Shown here piece after piece: positions 8,760 to 16,779 of a DNA stretch of 64,000 nt (position 1 is its first letter; each line of letters begins with the position of its first letter). Position numbers and translations under genes: made by a program. The notes under the pieces are model-generated. The model searched no databases, had not been told where the DNA came from, and saw only the letters and a list, made by a program, of their open reading frames with translations. This stretch comes from Bryobacterales bacterium KBS 96 (lineage in GTDB: Bacteria > Acidobacteriota > Terriglobia > Bryobacterales > Bryobacteraceae): contig KB906767.1 of NCBI GenBank assembly GCA_000381625.1, positions 4,765,357-4,829,356 of the forward strand, in the 5' to 3' direction.

Positions 8760-9722
8760 TTATTCCACCCGCTCCGGTGTAAGCGGCGGAGCGATTCTTG
8801 CCGGAGTGGGCTCCGGATTCCCGACAGCGCTATCGCCTCCAAGTGTTACGCGAGCGGCCCATTCCGCGCCGGCAAGCACGATCATTGCTCCGAAAAACGC
8901 CCAGACAATGATCGATGCCGAGTGTACAAACGGGCCCTCCTCTCCCTTGAGTTTCGCCAGTAGCCAAGGCCAGGTCATCAGGTCGACATATTTCAACCCC
9001 TCCAATAACAGGCCGACCGCGATTGACGCCGGGAGAACCCGTCGAATCGGAATCTTTCTGTTCGGCAAAAGCCAGTAGACCAGGAAAATAACCGTCATGG
9101 TTAGTGGGATGGCGACGACCCGGAACAGGAAATTCCTGAGAAATTCGGTCACGGCGTTGGAGCCAAAGGTCTTGGTGATGAACTCATGATTCCAGGCGGT
9201 CAGGCTTGTGGATAACAGCACGAGCGTGCCGCAGACAAAGATCATGCCGAGGCTTACGAGTTGATTGCGCAAATAGCTTCGGTTCTTGCGCACTCGCCAA
9301 GCGCGATTCAACGCCACTTCCAATGGCTCGAATATGCCGTTTGCCGTGATGAACAGCAACAAGATTGATAGCAGGCTGACGCCTTTATGGTCCCATGCCG
9401 CAGTGTTCAGATAGCCCACGATATCGATATAGCCGCCACCGTGATAGTTCGGGAAATAGTCTCCGACTGCGTAGAGGATCGCTCGTACCCCCGCCTCCCA
9501 GCGGAACACCCACCGGCAGATCAGAATCATCGTCAGAACAAACGGGAAAAACGAAAGTAGAACATTCGCCGCGATCGAAAATGAATACACGTGAACTTCG
9601 GTTTCGAACAGGAGACGAATGGTTGGCTCCAGTGTGCCGCGCAAGGCGCGCCACGTGCGAACGTGGACCGGTGGGGCCGGTCTGAAGGGATCGCTCCCAG
9701 GCGCGGTATAAGGCCGAATCAC
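8760..9722 (-). CDS. YihY/BrkB-family inner-membrane protein
   Basis: A 320-residue polytopic membrane protein. The hallmark opening of the YihY/virulence factor BrkB family is present (YSFSIAANVLLSFFPFVLTM near residue 47), followed by about five further membrane segments (LLSILLLFITANGIFEPLE, LVSLGMIFVCGTLVLLST, LFRVVAIPLTMTVIFLVYWL, VLPASIAVGLLLEGLKY, ASIIVWAFFGAMIVLAG). The C-terminal tail is proline-rich and cytoplasmic. The biochemical role of the family is unresolved. The GTG start at 9722 overlaps the TGA of the upstream copper-protein gene (GTGA), so the two are translationally coupled. Confidence 0.88.
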   Translation of the reverse strand: MIRPYTAPGSDPFRPAPPVHVRTWRALRGTLEPTIRLLFETEVHVYSFSIAANVLLSFFPFVLTMILICRWVFRWEAGVRAILYAVGDYFPNYHGGGYIDIVGYLNTAAWDHKGVSLLSILLLFITANGIFEPLEVALNRAWRVRKNRSYLRNQLVSLGMIFVCGTLVLLSTSLTAWNHEFITKTFGSNAVTEFLRNFLFRVVAIPLTMTVIFLVYWLLPNRKIPIRRVLPASIAVGLLLEGLKYVDLMTWPWLLAKLKGEEGPFVHSASIIVWAFFGAMIVLAGAEWAARVTLGGDSAVGNPEPTPARIAPPLTPERVE

Positions 9723-10096
9723 TGCGAACCGCTCTGTACTTGGACGTTGCTAAGGCTGTAATCGGAGCCGCTCACGTCAACGGTGGCGGTGATCTTATCG
9801 CCTTCATGCAGCTTTGCGAAATCGCTCTTCGAACGGACCGGGTATTCCATCGTCATCGCCTCCATCCAGCCCTTGATCTGTCCATGTTTGACAGTGGCCG
9901 TTTGAAGCTTGGCGTCCAGGCTGACCACTACGCCTGTCATTTGATAATGACGCTCGGGCTCTTTGGGGCTCGATTCGCGCGAACACGCAACCGGCAGCAT
10001 GAATACAAGGGCGACAGCCAGGGACGCAAGGAAACACCCGAATGTGGATCTTCTTCGATGGGATATGAATCTTGCTTGCACTCGAGTCGCTTTCAT
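9719..10096 (-). CDS. CusF-like periplasmic copper-binding protein
   Basis: A 125-residue exported protein. A basic start and hydrophobic stretch (CFLASLAVALVFMLPVACS) end in a cysteine at position 38 that could be lipidated, although the residue at -3 is proline, so the lipobox is imperfect. The mature part is a small OB-fold-like domain of the CusF/copper-binding family. H71, W77, M81 and M83 in KHGQIKGWMEAMTMEYPV are the expected copper ligands. In the family this domain handles Cu(I)/Cu(II) in the periplasm, often beside Sco1 or RND copper pumps; no such partner is seen here, only the coupled BrkB-family gene. Confidence 0.82.
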   Translation of the reverse strand: MKATRVQARFISHRRRSTFGCFLASLAVALVFMLPVACSRESSPKEPERHYQMTGVVVSLDAKLQTATVKHGQIKGWMEAMTMEYPVRSKSDFAKLHEGDKITATVDVSGSDYSLSNVQVQSGSQ

Positions 10097-10136
10097 CTTT
10101 CAGCGTACCCGTAGTGCCCTTGGGTCCACAAACGGG

Positions 10137-10142
10137 TATAAT
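10137..10142 (+). promoter_or_regulatory. -10 box (TATAAT) for the YIP1 gene
   Basis: A consensus TATAAT lies 35 bases before the YIP1 ATG, and GAGGAG at 10165-10170 is a good ribosome-binding site. No convincing -35 hexamer is seen at standard spacing (TTGGGT at 10120 is too close). Confidence 0.5.
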
Positions 10143-10177
10143 GCCCTGCAAGCTATCAAAGCCCGAGGAGTGAAACT

Positions 10178-10897
10178 ATGGCGGATCAGGTATTGCCTGC
10201 GGCGGAACCCGAGAGCCCGATGAGCGATTTCGGCGGGATGTTCAACTTCTTCATCGATGCGCAAGCGGCGGCGAAGCGTCTGCCCAGGAAATGGTTTTGG
10301 ATTGCTCCTTTAATCCTGGCCTCCATTGTCCTCATTGTTCTCGGCGTGCTGAACATGCCGCTGGTTCAGCAGGCAATGATGAACCAGCCGCCACCGCCCA
10401 ACATGGATCCGGAGCGCTACCAACATGGCATGCAGGTCGGCATGATGATACAGAAGGTCGCCGTTTTTCTGTCACCCGTCATCATGGTGGTTTTCTGGGC
10501 CATCATGGCGCTGATTGTTTATGGCGCGTGTGCGGTCATCAGCATTCAGGCTCGCTTCATTGAACTGTTCAACCTCATGGCTGGGTTGTCGCTGATCACA
10601 ATGCTGCAGGCTGTCGTGCAGGCGGTCATTCTGCACGCGAAAGGCGAACCCTCGGGCATGGCCGACTTGCAGCCCGCAATCGGTTTGGACATTTTCGCGC
10701 CGCAGGGCACAAATCATGTTCTGGTTGCTTTTCTGGGTTTCGTGAACGTCTTCGAAATCTGGATGATCGTCATGGCTGTGCTCATCACTGCAGCCGCGTA
10801 CCGCGTTACAAAGGGAAAAGCCGTTGTGGCGATTCTGCCGCTCTTCGCGTTGGCCCTGCTGCTGAAGCTGGTGGGAGCCTTTTTCTCGCCTCGATAA
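10178..10897 (+). CDS. YIP1-family integral membrane protein
   Basis: A 239-residue protein with about five hydrophobic segments (near residues 42-62, 95-118, 124-142, 178-205 and 212-232). The N-terminal cytoplasmic piece contains GGMFNFFIDAQAAAKRLPRKWFW, typical of bacterial YIP1-domain proteins. The family is widespread in Acidobacteriota with no settled function. GAGGAG 7 bases before the ATG and a TATAAT at 10137 support the start. It is divergent from the copper-protein operon and is followed by a palindromic repeat element. Confidence 0.8.
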   Translation: MADQVLPAAEPESPMSDFGGMFNFFIDAQAAAKRLPRKWFWIAPLILASIVLIVLGVLNMPLVQQAMMNQPPPPNMDPERYQHGMQVGMMIQKVAVFLSPVIMVVFWAIMALIVYGACAVISIQARFIELFNLMAGLSLITMLQAVVQAVILHAKGEPSGMADLQPAIGLDIFAPQGTNHVLVAFLGFVNVFEIWMIVMAVLITAAAYRVTKGKAVVAILPLFALALLLKLVGAFFSPR

Positions 10898-10920
10898 ACC
10901 GGGCACATGCGACTGCCTTA

Positions 10921-11056
10921 GTACAGCGTTTCGTAAATAAGACGTTTTGCGGCAGGACCACTCCCTGACGGTCGTGGCTCGGAACTGAGCCGCGTGCATC
11001 AGCGAGCGGTTTTGAGCGGCTCTTCGATACGCTACTGTATTTACGAATAACCGTAC
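10921..11056. repeat. 136-bp nested inverted-repeat element, MITE/REP-like
   Basis: The outer ends are 19-bp imperfect inverted repeats: 10921-10939 and the complement of 11038-11056 agree at 15 of 19 positions, both beginning GTAC and ending TTCGTAAATA. Inside is a second palindrome of two 24-base arms (10957-10980 and 10987-11010, 18 of 24 pairing) around the 6-base loop GGAACT. TTA occurs on both outer flanks (10918-10920 and 11057-11059) and could be a target duplication. No open reading frame fills it. It sits between two convergent genes, a common site for MITE or REP-type insertions. Confidence 0.6.
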
Positions 11057-11060
11057 TTAG

Positions 11061-11213
11061 TTACTCGTTAGCATCTCGCAATGGCGATTTCTTGTGCTTG
11101 GGTTTGCGGCGTTCGGACTTTGGCTCAATGGCGCGGGCCGGCTTCGGGCTGCCGACACGTTCCCGCGCGATCGCCTTCACTTCTTTCTTGGCATCAAATT
11201 TTTTGCGTTTCAC
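11061..11213 (-). CDS. Small basic protein, 50 residues
   Basis: A frame from a GTG at 11213 to a TAA at 11061 encodes a Lys/Arg-rich 50-residue protein. It opens VKRKKFDAKKEVKAIARERV, continues with GSPKPARAIEPKSERRKPKHKK and ends LRDANE. The composition is far from random translation of this DNA, and the piece resembles small basic proteins I associate with Acidobacteriota, though I cannot name a family. No strong Shine-Dalgarno precedes the GTG and there is no in-frame ATG. The stop lies 4 bases from the palindromic element. The small membrane-protein gene lies just upstream on the same strand. Confidence 0.6.
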   Translation of the reverse strand: MKRKKFDAKKEVKAIARERVGSPKPARAIEPKSERRKPKHKKSPLRDANE

Positions 11214-11233
11214 AGAGCGGCATTTCTGGGAAA

Positions 11234-11551
11234 TTAGGTTCCCGGACTACGCGGACTATGCGGATCAATTGTCTTATCCAGCGCGCCTGATCTTATGTCC
11301 GCGCGGTTTAGCCAGGTCACGGCCCCAAACGCTCCCAACCAGGAGCCTAAAGCAGCGAAAACGACATAAACCGAGTTTCCCGTATAACTGATGACAGCGA
11401 AGGCCGAGAGCAGATACCACAGGCTGCTCCAGCTTGCCGCGGAAACCCGGCGGCGCTCGGAAACCGCCGAATTGAACAGAACATAAATGGCATCGGTCAG
11501 GGCGGTAGATACTACGACGCCTGCTGCGATCAGAGGATTTGGCGCATGCAT
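11234..11551 (-). CDS. Small three-helix membrane protein
   Basis: A 105-residue hydrophobic protein with about three membrane segments (LIAAGVVVSTALTDAIYVLF, WSSLWYLLSAFAVISY, VYVVFAALGSWLGAFGAVTW) and a short polar C-terminus. It has no motif that I recognise beyond this topology. It is adjacent to the basic 50-residue protein and about 40 bases from the HIT gene on the same strand, so it may be co-transcribed with them. Confidence 0.65.
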   Translation of the reverse strand: MHAPNPLIAAGVVVSTALTDAIYVLFNSAVSERRRVSAASWSSLWYLLSAFAVISYTGNSVYVVFAALGSWLGAFGAVTWLNRADIRSGALDKTIDPHSPRSPGT

Positions 11552-11588
11552 TCGAAGTACGCCTCCGTTTGAATTCTTGAAACAGTAC

Positions 11589-12017
11589 CTACATCAGCTT
11601 CTTTGCTTCACGTTCGATGGAGGCGCGGACCGTCTCCATGGCCTTCGAATCGGCATACTTATTGCGCGGCCAGAAGAACCCTCGCAGCCCATCTCCCCGG
11701 CGGCGCGGAACAATATGAAGGTGGAGATGGGGAACCGTCTGGCTAACGGTGTTATTGATCGCGAGAAAAGTTCCCTCTGCCTGAAGCGCGGCGCCAACAG
11801 CCTTGGTCAATAGCTGCCCCTTCAGGAACATCGGCCCAACGAGATCCGCTGGGACGTCTGTAAACGTGGTGTAGTGTTCACGCGGGCAGAGCAACACATG
11901 GCCGGGAAACAGCGGATGCGCGTCGAGGAAACCTACAAAATCGCCGTCTTCGTACACGCGCGCGCCCGGAATCTTCCCGGCGATGATGCCACAAAAGATG
12001 CAGTCCTGGTCCGTCAT
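11589..12017 (-). CDS. HIT-family nucleotide hydrolase/transferase
   Basis: A 142-residue protein from the ATG at 12017 (MTDQDCIFC), chosen because the longer frame to 12125 would run back over the end of the peptidase gene; an ATG at 12035 is the alternative. The histidine triad HLHLHIVP is complete. CIFCGIIAGKIPGARVYED is the usual HIT N-terminus, with a Cys-X-X-Cys pair that in many members helps bind zinc. HIT proteins cleave or transfer nucleoside phosphates (AMP-lysine, AppppA and similar). Immediately downstream of the M14 peptidase. Confidence 0.92.
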   Translation of the reverse strand: MTDQDCIFCGIIAGKIPGARVYEDGDFVGFLDAHPLFPGHVLLCPREHYTTFTDVPADLVGPMFLKGQLLTKAVGAALQAEGTFLAINNTVSQTVPHLHLHIVPRRRGDGLRGFFWPRNKYADSKAMETVRASIEREAKKLM

Positions 12018-12099
12018 GCGCGGCAATCCAAACATCGAAAATACGGAACCAACTTGTGATGGCGCATCCAGTATAACGGGCTCTGGTCTTGGCGCCCGG

Positions 12100-14811
12100 T
12101 TATTCGTCCTGCGGCGCCGAAGCATGCGCCGGCCCTCGAAACACAGCGTTCATCAGGAAGAGTTCGAGTCCATCCATATAAGTGCGGAAAGCCGGATCGG
12201 CCGTGAAGCCGATCGTGAAACCGCCACCCTCCGGTTGAACCGCGATGAACGGTTTGAACGCAATCTGCTTGCGATATTCGTCCCAAAGATATCCGCTCGC
12301 CAGCACTTGGTCGGGAGCCGCGAAATAAGCTGCATTCACACCGTCGTCCTGCTTCATCGGGGAAAAAATGAGATTGCCTTGCACCAGCGCATACGCCGAT
12401 TGCGGAACGCCATCCGTGACCCAGTTCCCCTGATCGACAAGGACCTTCAGTAAAACACCCTGCGACGAATCGGGCAGCGCATCTGACGGCTGGATCGATC
12501 TCTGGTAGTCTTCCGCCGACGAAAGGAGCGTGCCGGGTGCGCGCGCATCCTCAGGTTCCTTCTCTTCGTCGGCATCCGCGTCTTTCGGTCGTTTTGTGGC
12601 CTTCTTTTCAAAATTCCGTTTGGCTGTCGGCAACTCTTCCCGTGTGAGCGCAAGCAGCCCGATTTTTGGATCGGCCGCAAACTTCATCGCGTTGCAGATG
12701 GCGATGAGTGTTCCTCCGCCGCGCACCCAAGCCTTGATACGTTCCGCGCCGCCTGTTTTGAGAATCGAAGCATAGTCGCCGCCATCCGGAAGAATCAGCA
12801 CCTGATAGCGCGTCAGGTCGGCCGACACTAACTGTTGCGTGCGAATGATCGTAACCGGATAGTTGAATTTTCTTTCGAGGACGAATCGCAGAGCGCCGGC
12901 GCTCGATGCGGAAGTTGGTATATCCCACGCCATGGCAACCCTTGGCCGGCGTATGGCACGGACCCAATGACTCCCGAAATTGGGCCCCCGGTCAATCCAA
13001 CTCGTTTGCGTGGCGACTACCTCCGCGCCGGTATTTTTCGCGAGTGTTCCCAACATGTCCACCAGACCGGGTTGATTCTCGTGTACGGCGATAATCAGCG
13101 ACCCTCGCGGATACTGGTGTCCTGCCTGGGTGAACGCACGGTCGCTCGAGAGCACGCGAATTCCGTGCTGCAACGCCGCGCTCAGGAAGCGCGCGCCGGC
13201 CGTGTTCCACGGAACCAGGTAATCAATCGCATCGCTTCTGTCCGTGAACTGCCCTTTGGGCAACGTGTCGATCGTGACCGGCTCGATGCCGGACTTCGGC
13301 ATTGTCTTGAGCGCCGCCGATTCGACGTTGAACTGGAGCGGCAGCGACCAGGCCGTCACATCGTAAATTTCCGAGTTCTGCTTGCGAAGGCGGCGGTCAT
13401 CCTCGCCTTTAAGGAAATCCTGCGGCATCGAGGTCTCTTTATCAAGCAGCGTGCGGATCAAGCGCTTTTCGGGCTGGATGAGAGATACAAGATAGGAGCC
13501 GGTTGGAACGCTCTGTCCTTCCACTTGCTCCGCAGCGCGAAATCGCTGCACGGCGATTCCTTGCTCAAGCAGAGTTCTCGCAAGTTCATCCGCCATGTCC
13601 GTATCGTTCGTTCGCTTCAGCAGATACGCCCGAACCGGTTCCGTGCGTCCTTCCTCGATTGCCGAAGAGCGATACCGGTAGAAGTTCATCATCAACTCGT
13701 CATGATGCTCCGCCGCCGCCTGGAGTGTCGAAAGCGAGGTGGTGAAATGATGCCGTATTGTGTCGCGATAGAACAGCAGCGAATTATCATAGCGGCGCAT
13801 CACCAGCCCACGCGCGGATGCTTCTTCATACGTCATGCCGATTGCGCCGTAGAGCACCGGCCAGCCCGCGCCGTAGCCGGGATAAAACGCGTCGTACTCC
13901 TCGCGAGTGAAATAGTTGAATCCAAACCGGTCGAACCATTTCGCATTGTTCTTGCCGAACCAGAAGAGTTCCTCTTTCTGATCGGGCGTCATGTTCGGGT
14001 TGTAAGGATTGGACTCAGGCGAAAAGTAATAGGTGCTGTTGGCCCCCATCTCGTGCAAGTCCACATACACCTGCGGCAACCACTCCAGCAGGCTCTTCAC
14101 TCTTCCTTTCGTTTCCGGTTGTGAGAGCGCAAACCAATCGCGATTCATATCGATGTAGTAATGATTGGTGCGGCCGCCTGGCCAGGGCTCGTTGTGCTCG
14201 GCCGCAAATGGATCGGAGTCCGGCGCGAGTCCTTTGGCAATTTCGAAGTCTTGTACGAATCGCGCGCGACCGTCCGGATTCTGTAGGGGATCGATGATGA
14301 CGAGATCTTTGGCGAAAATCGCGTCTACCATCCGGTCGTTCTTCGCCGCCAGCAGATGGTATGCCGTCAACATCGCCGCGTCGGACGAAGAAATCTCGTC
14401 GCCGTGTACTCCGTAAGCCAGCCAGATAAGAGCAGGCAGGCTTTGAATTATGTGTTTCGCCTCCGCTTCCGTTGTCTCCGACGGATCGGCGAATTCGAGA
14501 TACTTCTGCCGCAGCGAGTCGAGTTGTTTGATGTGATCGGGCGCTCCGATCACCATATAGATCAGCCGCCGGCCTTCCCAACTCTTCGCGTAATCGAAAA
14601 TACGCACTCGATCCGGCGCATACTTCGCGAGCGCCTCCATGTAGCGCACGATGTTCTCCGGCGTGGTGATGCGCTCACCGGGTTCATAGCCCAGCACGTT
14701 TCGGATTGCCGGAGTAGTGGGATCGTACTGTGCTCCCGGCCAAAACTCATAGGCCGGTTGCGCGCCGGCAGCCAGAACCTGCGTCAACAGAAGAAGCAGC
14801 AGTTTGCGCAT
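12100..14811 (-). CDS. Secreted M14 zinc carboxypeptidase with amidotransferase-like tail
   Basis: A 903-residue exported protein with a leucine-rich signal peptide (residues 1-18). The M14 catalytic domain follows: YGVHGDEISS supplies the HxxE zinc pair (H136, E139), and YVDLHEMGANSTYYF supplies the third zinc histidine. From about residue 620 a class I glutamine-amidotransferase-like fold appears (YQVLILPDGGDYASILKTGG, then IKAWVRGGGTLIAICNAM), without an obvious catalytic Cys-His-Glu triad. A charged Lys/Glu/Asp-rich linker lies near 730-760. It is much longer than classical carboxypeptidases (about 300 residues); large secreted M14 proteins with this architecture are common in Acidobacteriota and Bacteroidota. 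Exact peptide specificity is unknown. Confidence 0.9.
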   Translation of the reverse strand: MRKLLLLLLTQVLAAGAQPAYEFWPGAQYDPTTPAIRNVLGYEPGERITTPENIVRYMEALAKYAPDRVRIFDYAKSWEGRRLIYMVIGAPDHIKQLDSLRQKYLEFADPSETTEAEAKHIIQSLPALIWLAYGVHGDEISSSDAAMLTAYHLLAAKNDRMVDAIFAKDLVIIDPLQNPDGRARFVQDFEIAKGLAPDSDPFAAEHNEPWPGGRTNHYYIDMNRDWFALSQPETKGRVKSLLEWLPQVYVDLHEMGANSTYYFSPESNPYNPNMTPDQKEELFWFGKNNAKWFDRFGFNYFTREEYDAFYPGYGAGWPVLYGAIGMTYEEASARGLVMRRYDNSLLFYRDTIRHHFTTSLSTLQAAAEHHDELMMNFYRYRSSAIEEGRTEPVRAYLLKRTNDTDMADELARTLLEQGIAVQRFRAAEQVEGQSVPTGSYLVSLIQPEKRLIRTLLDKETSMPQDFLKGEDDRRLRKQNSEIYDVTAWSLPLQFNVESAALKTMPKSGIEPVTIDTLPKGQFTDRSDAIDYLVPWNTAGARFLSAALQHGIRVLSSDRAFTQAGHQYPRGSLIIAVHENQPGLVDMLGTLAKNTGAEVVATQTSWIDRGPNFGSHWVRAIRRPRVAMAWDIPTSASSAGALRFVLERKFNYPVTIIRTQQLVSADLTRYQVLILPDGGDYASILKTGGAERIKAWVRGGGTLIAICNAMKFAADPKIGLLALTREELPTAKRNFEKKATKRPKDADADEEKEPEDARAPGTLLSSAEDYQRSIQPSDALPDSSQGVLLKVLVDQGNWVTDGVPQSAYALVQGNLIFSPMKQDDGVNAAYFAAPDQVLASGYLWDEYRKQIAFKPFIAVQPEGGGFTIGFTADPAFRTYMDGLELFLMNAVFRGPAHASAPQDE

Positions 14812-14853
14812 AAAAGGTCCGAAGTTATAGGCGCGGCCGGCCTCCCGGCTGAC

Positions 14854-15915
14854 TTAAAGTGTAAGCGTGACTTTGCTGAGAGTTCGCGGCTTGTCTGGAT
14901 CGAGTCCCTTGACCTCGGCGAGACTGGCCGCAAACAACTGGCCGGGAATGACATAAGGAATTGCAGTGAAGAGTTCCTCCGGAATCGCCGGCTTACGAAC
15001 CAGCGCCGCTGGAATGGTCACGACGTTGTTCTTGTCCGTCTGTGCCTCCCGATTGCTGCGATCCGTAATGATGAGACTTTCGACCTGGATCGATTTCAGC
15101 CGCTCTAGCAGTTCGCGAATCGGCTTCCACGTTACTCCGGGGGGAGCAAACACAAATGCCGGAAACGACGATTCGAGCATCGCAATCGGCCCGTGAAGCA
15201 GATCGGCCGACGAAAACCGCTCGGCGACCACATAGCAAGTCTCCATCAACTTTAGGGCAAATTCGAACGAATTGGCGTAATTGAGGCCGCGGCCTACAAC
15301 TACGGCCTGCCGCATGAAGCGGTATCGCTCGGCGCGCGTCCGGATCTCCGATTCCAGCTTCAGCGCCGCGCCCGCGAAATCCGCCAGTTTTTTCAAATCG
15401 TCCAGCTTGATCGCCGCGCCCAGCGCATAGGCCAGCATGTACATCGAAAAGAGTTGGCCCGTGTAGGTCTTGGTGGCCGCGACGCTGCGTTCTTTTCCGG
15501 CGCGCACAAGAAATGCATATTCACACATCTTGGCCAGCGCGCTGTTAGCCTCGTTGGTAATCCCGATGGTCATCGCGCCCGCTTCGTGCGCGCGCTCCAG
15601 AACAAGATTTGTATCCGTGGATTCTCCGGATTGCGAAATAGCCACGACCAGCGCGTCTTTCAGGTCGACATGAGCTTTGTAGAGAGTGTAAACGGAAGGG
15701 GCGGCCAGAGAAACGGGAATGCCCGTGGTGATTTCGAGAAGGTACCGCCCAAACTGCGCCGCGTTGTCCGAGGTTCCGCGAGCGGCCAACACGATAAAGC
15801 GCGGGCGGTGCGTCTCAAAATGCTTGCGAAGGCGCTCCACATTGCGCGATTCCGATTTGAATGTTCGTTCAATCGCGGCTGGCTGCTGCCGGATTTCTTC
15901 AAGCATGGTCGACAT
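14854..15915 (-). CDS. SIS-domain sugar-phosphate isomerase/deaminase, GlmS C-terminal type
   Basis: A 353-residue double-SIS protein resembling the isomerase half of GlmS without its glutaminase domain, the architecture of NagB-II/AgaS-type deaminases and FrlB-like deglycases. Visible motifs are LAARGTSDNAAQFGRYLLE, VVAISQSGESTDTNLVL and KERSVAATKTYTGQLF. The ATG at 15915 is chosen over a GTG/TTG-rich extension to 15957; an ATG at 15906 is also possible, and neither has a strong ribosome-binding site. It is divergent from the GntR regulator with about 100 bases between. With the sugar genes beyond, it probably interconverts an amino-sugar phosphate, likely glucosamine-6-phosphate to fructose-6-phosphate. 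Confidence 0.85.
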   Translation of the reverse strand: MSTMLEEIRQQPAAIERTFKSESRNVERLRKHFETHRPRFIVLAARGTSDNAAQFGRYLLEITTGIPVSLAAPSVYTLYKAHVDLKDALVVAISQSGESTDTNLVLERAHEAGAMTIGITNEANSALAKMCEYAFLVRAGKERSVAATKTYTGQLFSMYMLAYALGAAIKLDDLKKLADFAGAALKLESEIRTRAERYRFMRQAVVVGRGLNYANSFEFALKLMETCYVVAERFSSADLLHGPIAMLESSFPAFVFAPPGVTWKPIRELLERLKSIQVESLIITDRSNREAQTDKNNVVTIPAALVRKPAIPEELFTAIPYVIPGQLFAASLAEVKGLDPDKPRTLSKVTLTL

Positions 15916-15972
15916 GCAACGAAGATAGCATCGGCGTCGCAGACAACTGCCGAGCATACCTCCGCATGTCTG

Positions 15973-15978
15973 TATAAT
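15973..15978 (+). promoter_or_regulatory. -10 box (TATAAT) before the GntR gene
   Basis: A consensus TATAAT lies 39 bases before the GntR ATG (16018), in the short divergent region shared with the SIS gene. TGTCT at 15968 and AGACA at 15994 form a wide imperfect inverted pair around it that could be part of an operator, but this is weak. Confidence 0.4.
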
Positions 15979-16017
15979 GACCTAACGACCTGAAGACATA
16001 TTTAGTCCCGAAAATTG

Positions 16018-16775
16018 ATGGCATCTTCTCCTCATGTCCCGGTGGCCGTTCTCGACCGTTCTTCGCCCATTCCCCTGTATCACCAGCTCCGTGGCATCCT
16101 GCAGCGGCAAATTGAGCATGGCGAATTGCGAATTGACGACCGGCTTCCGAACGAGGATCTGATTGCGTCTCGCTACGATGTGAGTAAAATCACCGTTCGG
16201 GAAGCGCTGAAAACACTTGCGGCTGCTGGATACGTCCGGCGCGAACAGGGCCGAGGAACCTTTGTCACCAATCCGCGTGTTGCGCAAGGGCCGCGAAAGC
16301 TGACTTGCTTCAGCGATGAGATGAAGCTGCGAGGACTGACTGCGAGTTCCCGAGTGCTCGCCGGCGAAGTCATTCCCGCCGATTCGGATTTGGCCGGCAA
16401 ACTCGCCATCAATCAGGGTGCGAGCGTCTTCCGTTTGAAGCGCATTCGGCTTGCCGACGGCGAGATCATGGGGCTTCAGACGGCGCCCTGGCTCTCGAAC
16501 GAGTTCCGGGAATCACCGAAATCGATTTTGGCGTGGTGTCGCTTTATGAAACGCTGGAATTGCGATATGGCCTGAAGCCGGCGCAAGCTCGCGAGACGCA
16601 TTGCGCCATTGCGCTCGGCCGCGCTGAAGCTCATCAACTTGGACTGCAGCCAGGCGCGCCCGCTCTCTCAGCCGAGCGCCTCAGTGTTTTAGCGGACGGC
16701 ACGCCGCTCGAATATGTTTGGTCGGTGATGCGCGGCGACCGTTATCAAATCGTTCTCAACCTCAGCGCGTTCTAG
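16018..16775 (+). pseudogene. GntR/HutC-family regulator, frameshifted
   Basis: The N-terminal winged helix-turn-helix (PIPLYHQLRGILQRQIEHGE, YDVSKITVREALKTLAAAGY, RREQGRGTFV) and the start of a UTRA effector domain lie in one frame, which ends out of sense at 16575. The rest of the UTRA domain (VPGITEIDFGVVSLYETLEL through RYQIVLNLSAF) lies in the next frame up to 16775. The switch is at about 16501-16503, where restoring one base gives a continuous protein of about 252 residues, the normal HutC length. Such regulators sense sugar phosphates, so this is the expected switch for the neighbouring amino-sugar genes. It is either a recent inactivation or a sequencing/assembly error. Confidence 0.8.
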
Positions 16776-16779
16776 CCGG

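Noticed and set aside
11081-11391. Overlapping plus-strand frames beyond the palindromic element
   Set aside because: The minus strand holds better candidates (the 50-residue basic protein and the small membrane protein).
12835-14124. 429-codon plus-strand frame opposite the M14 peptidase
   Set aside because: The minus-strand peptidase has clear motifs and a signal peptide; the plus frame is Arg/His-rich with no motif, as expected for an antisense shadow in high-G+C DNA.
16495-16510. Programmed frameshifting in the GntR gene
   Set aside because: No slippery heptamer or downstream structure is apparent; a lost base explains it more simply.
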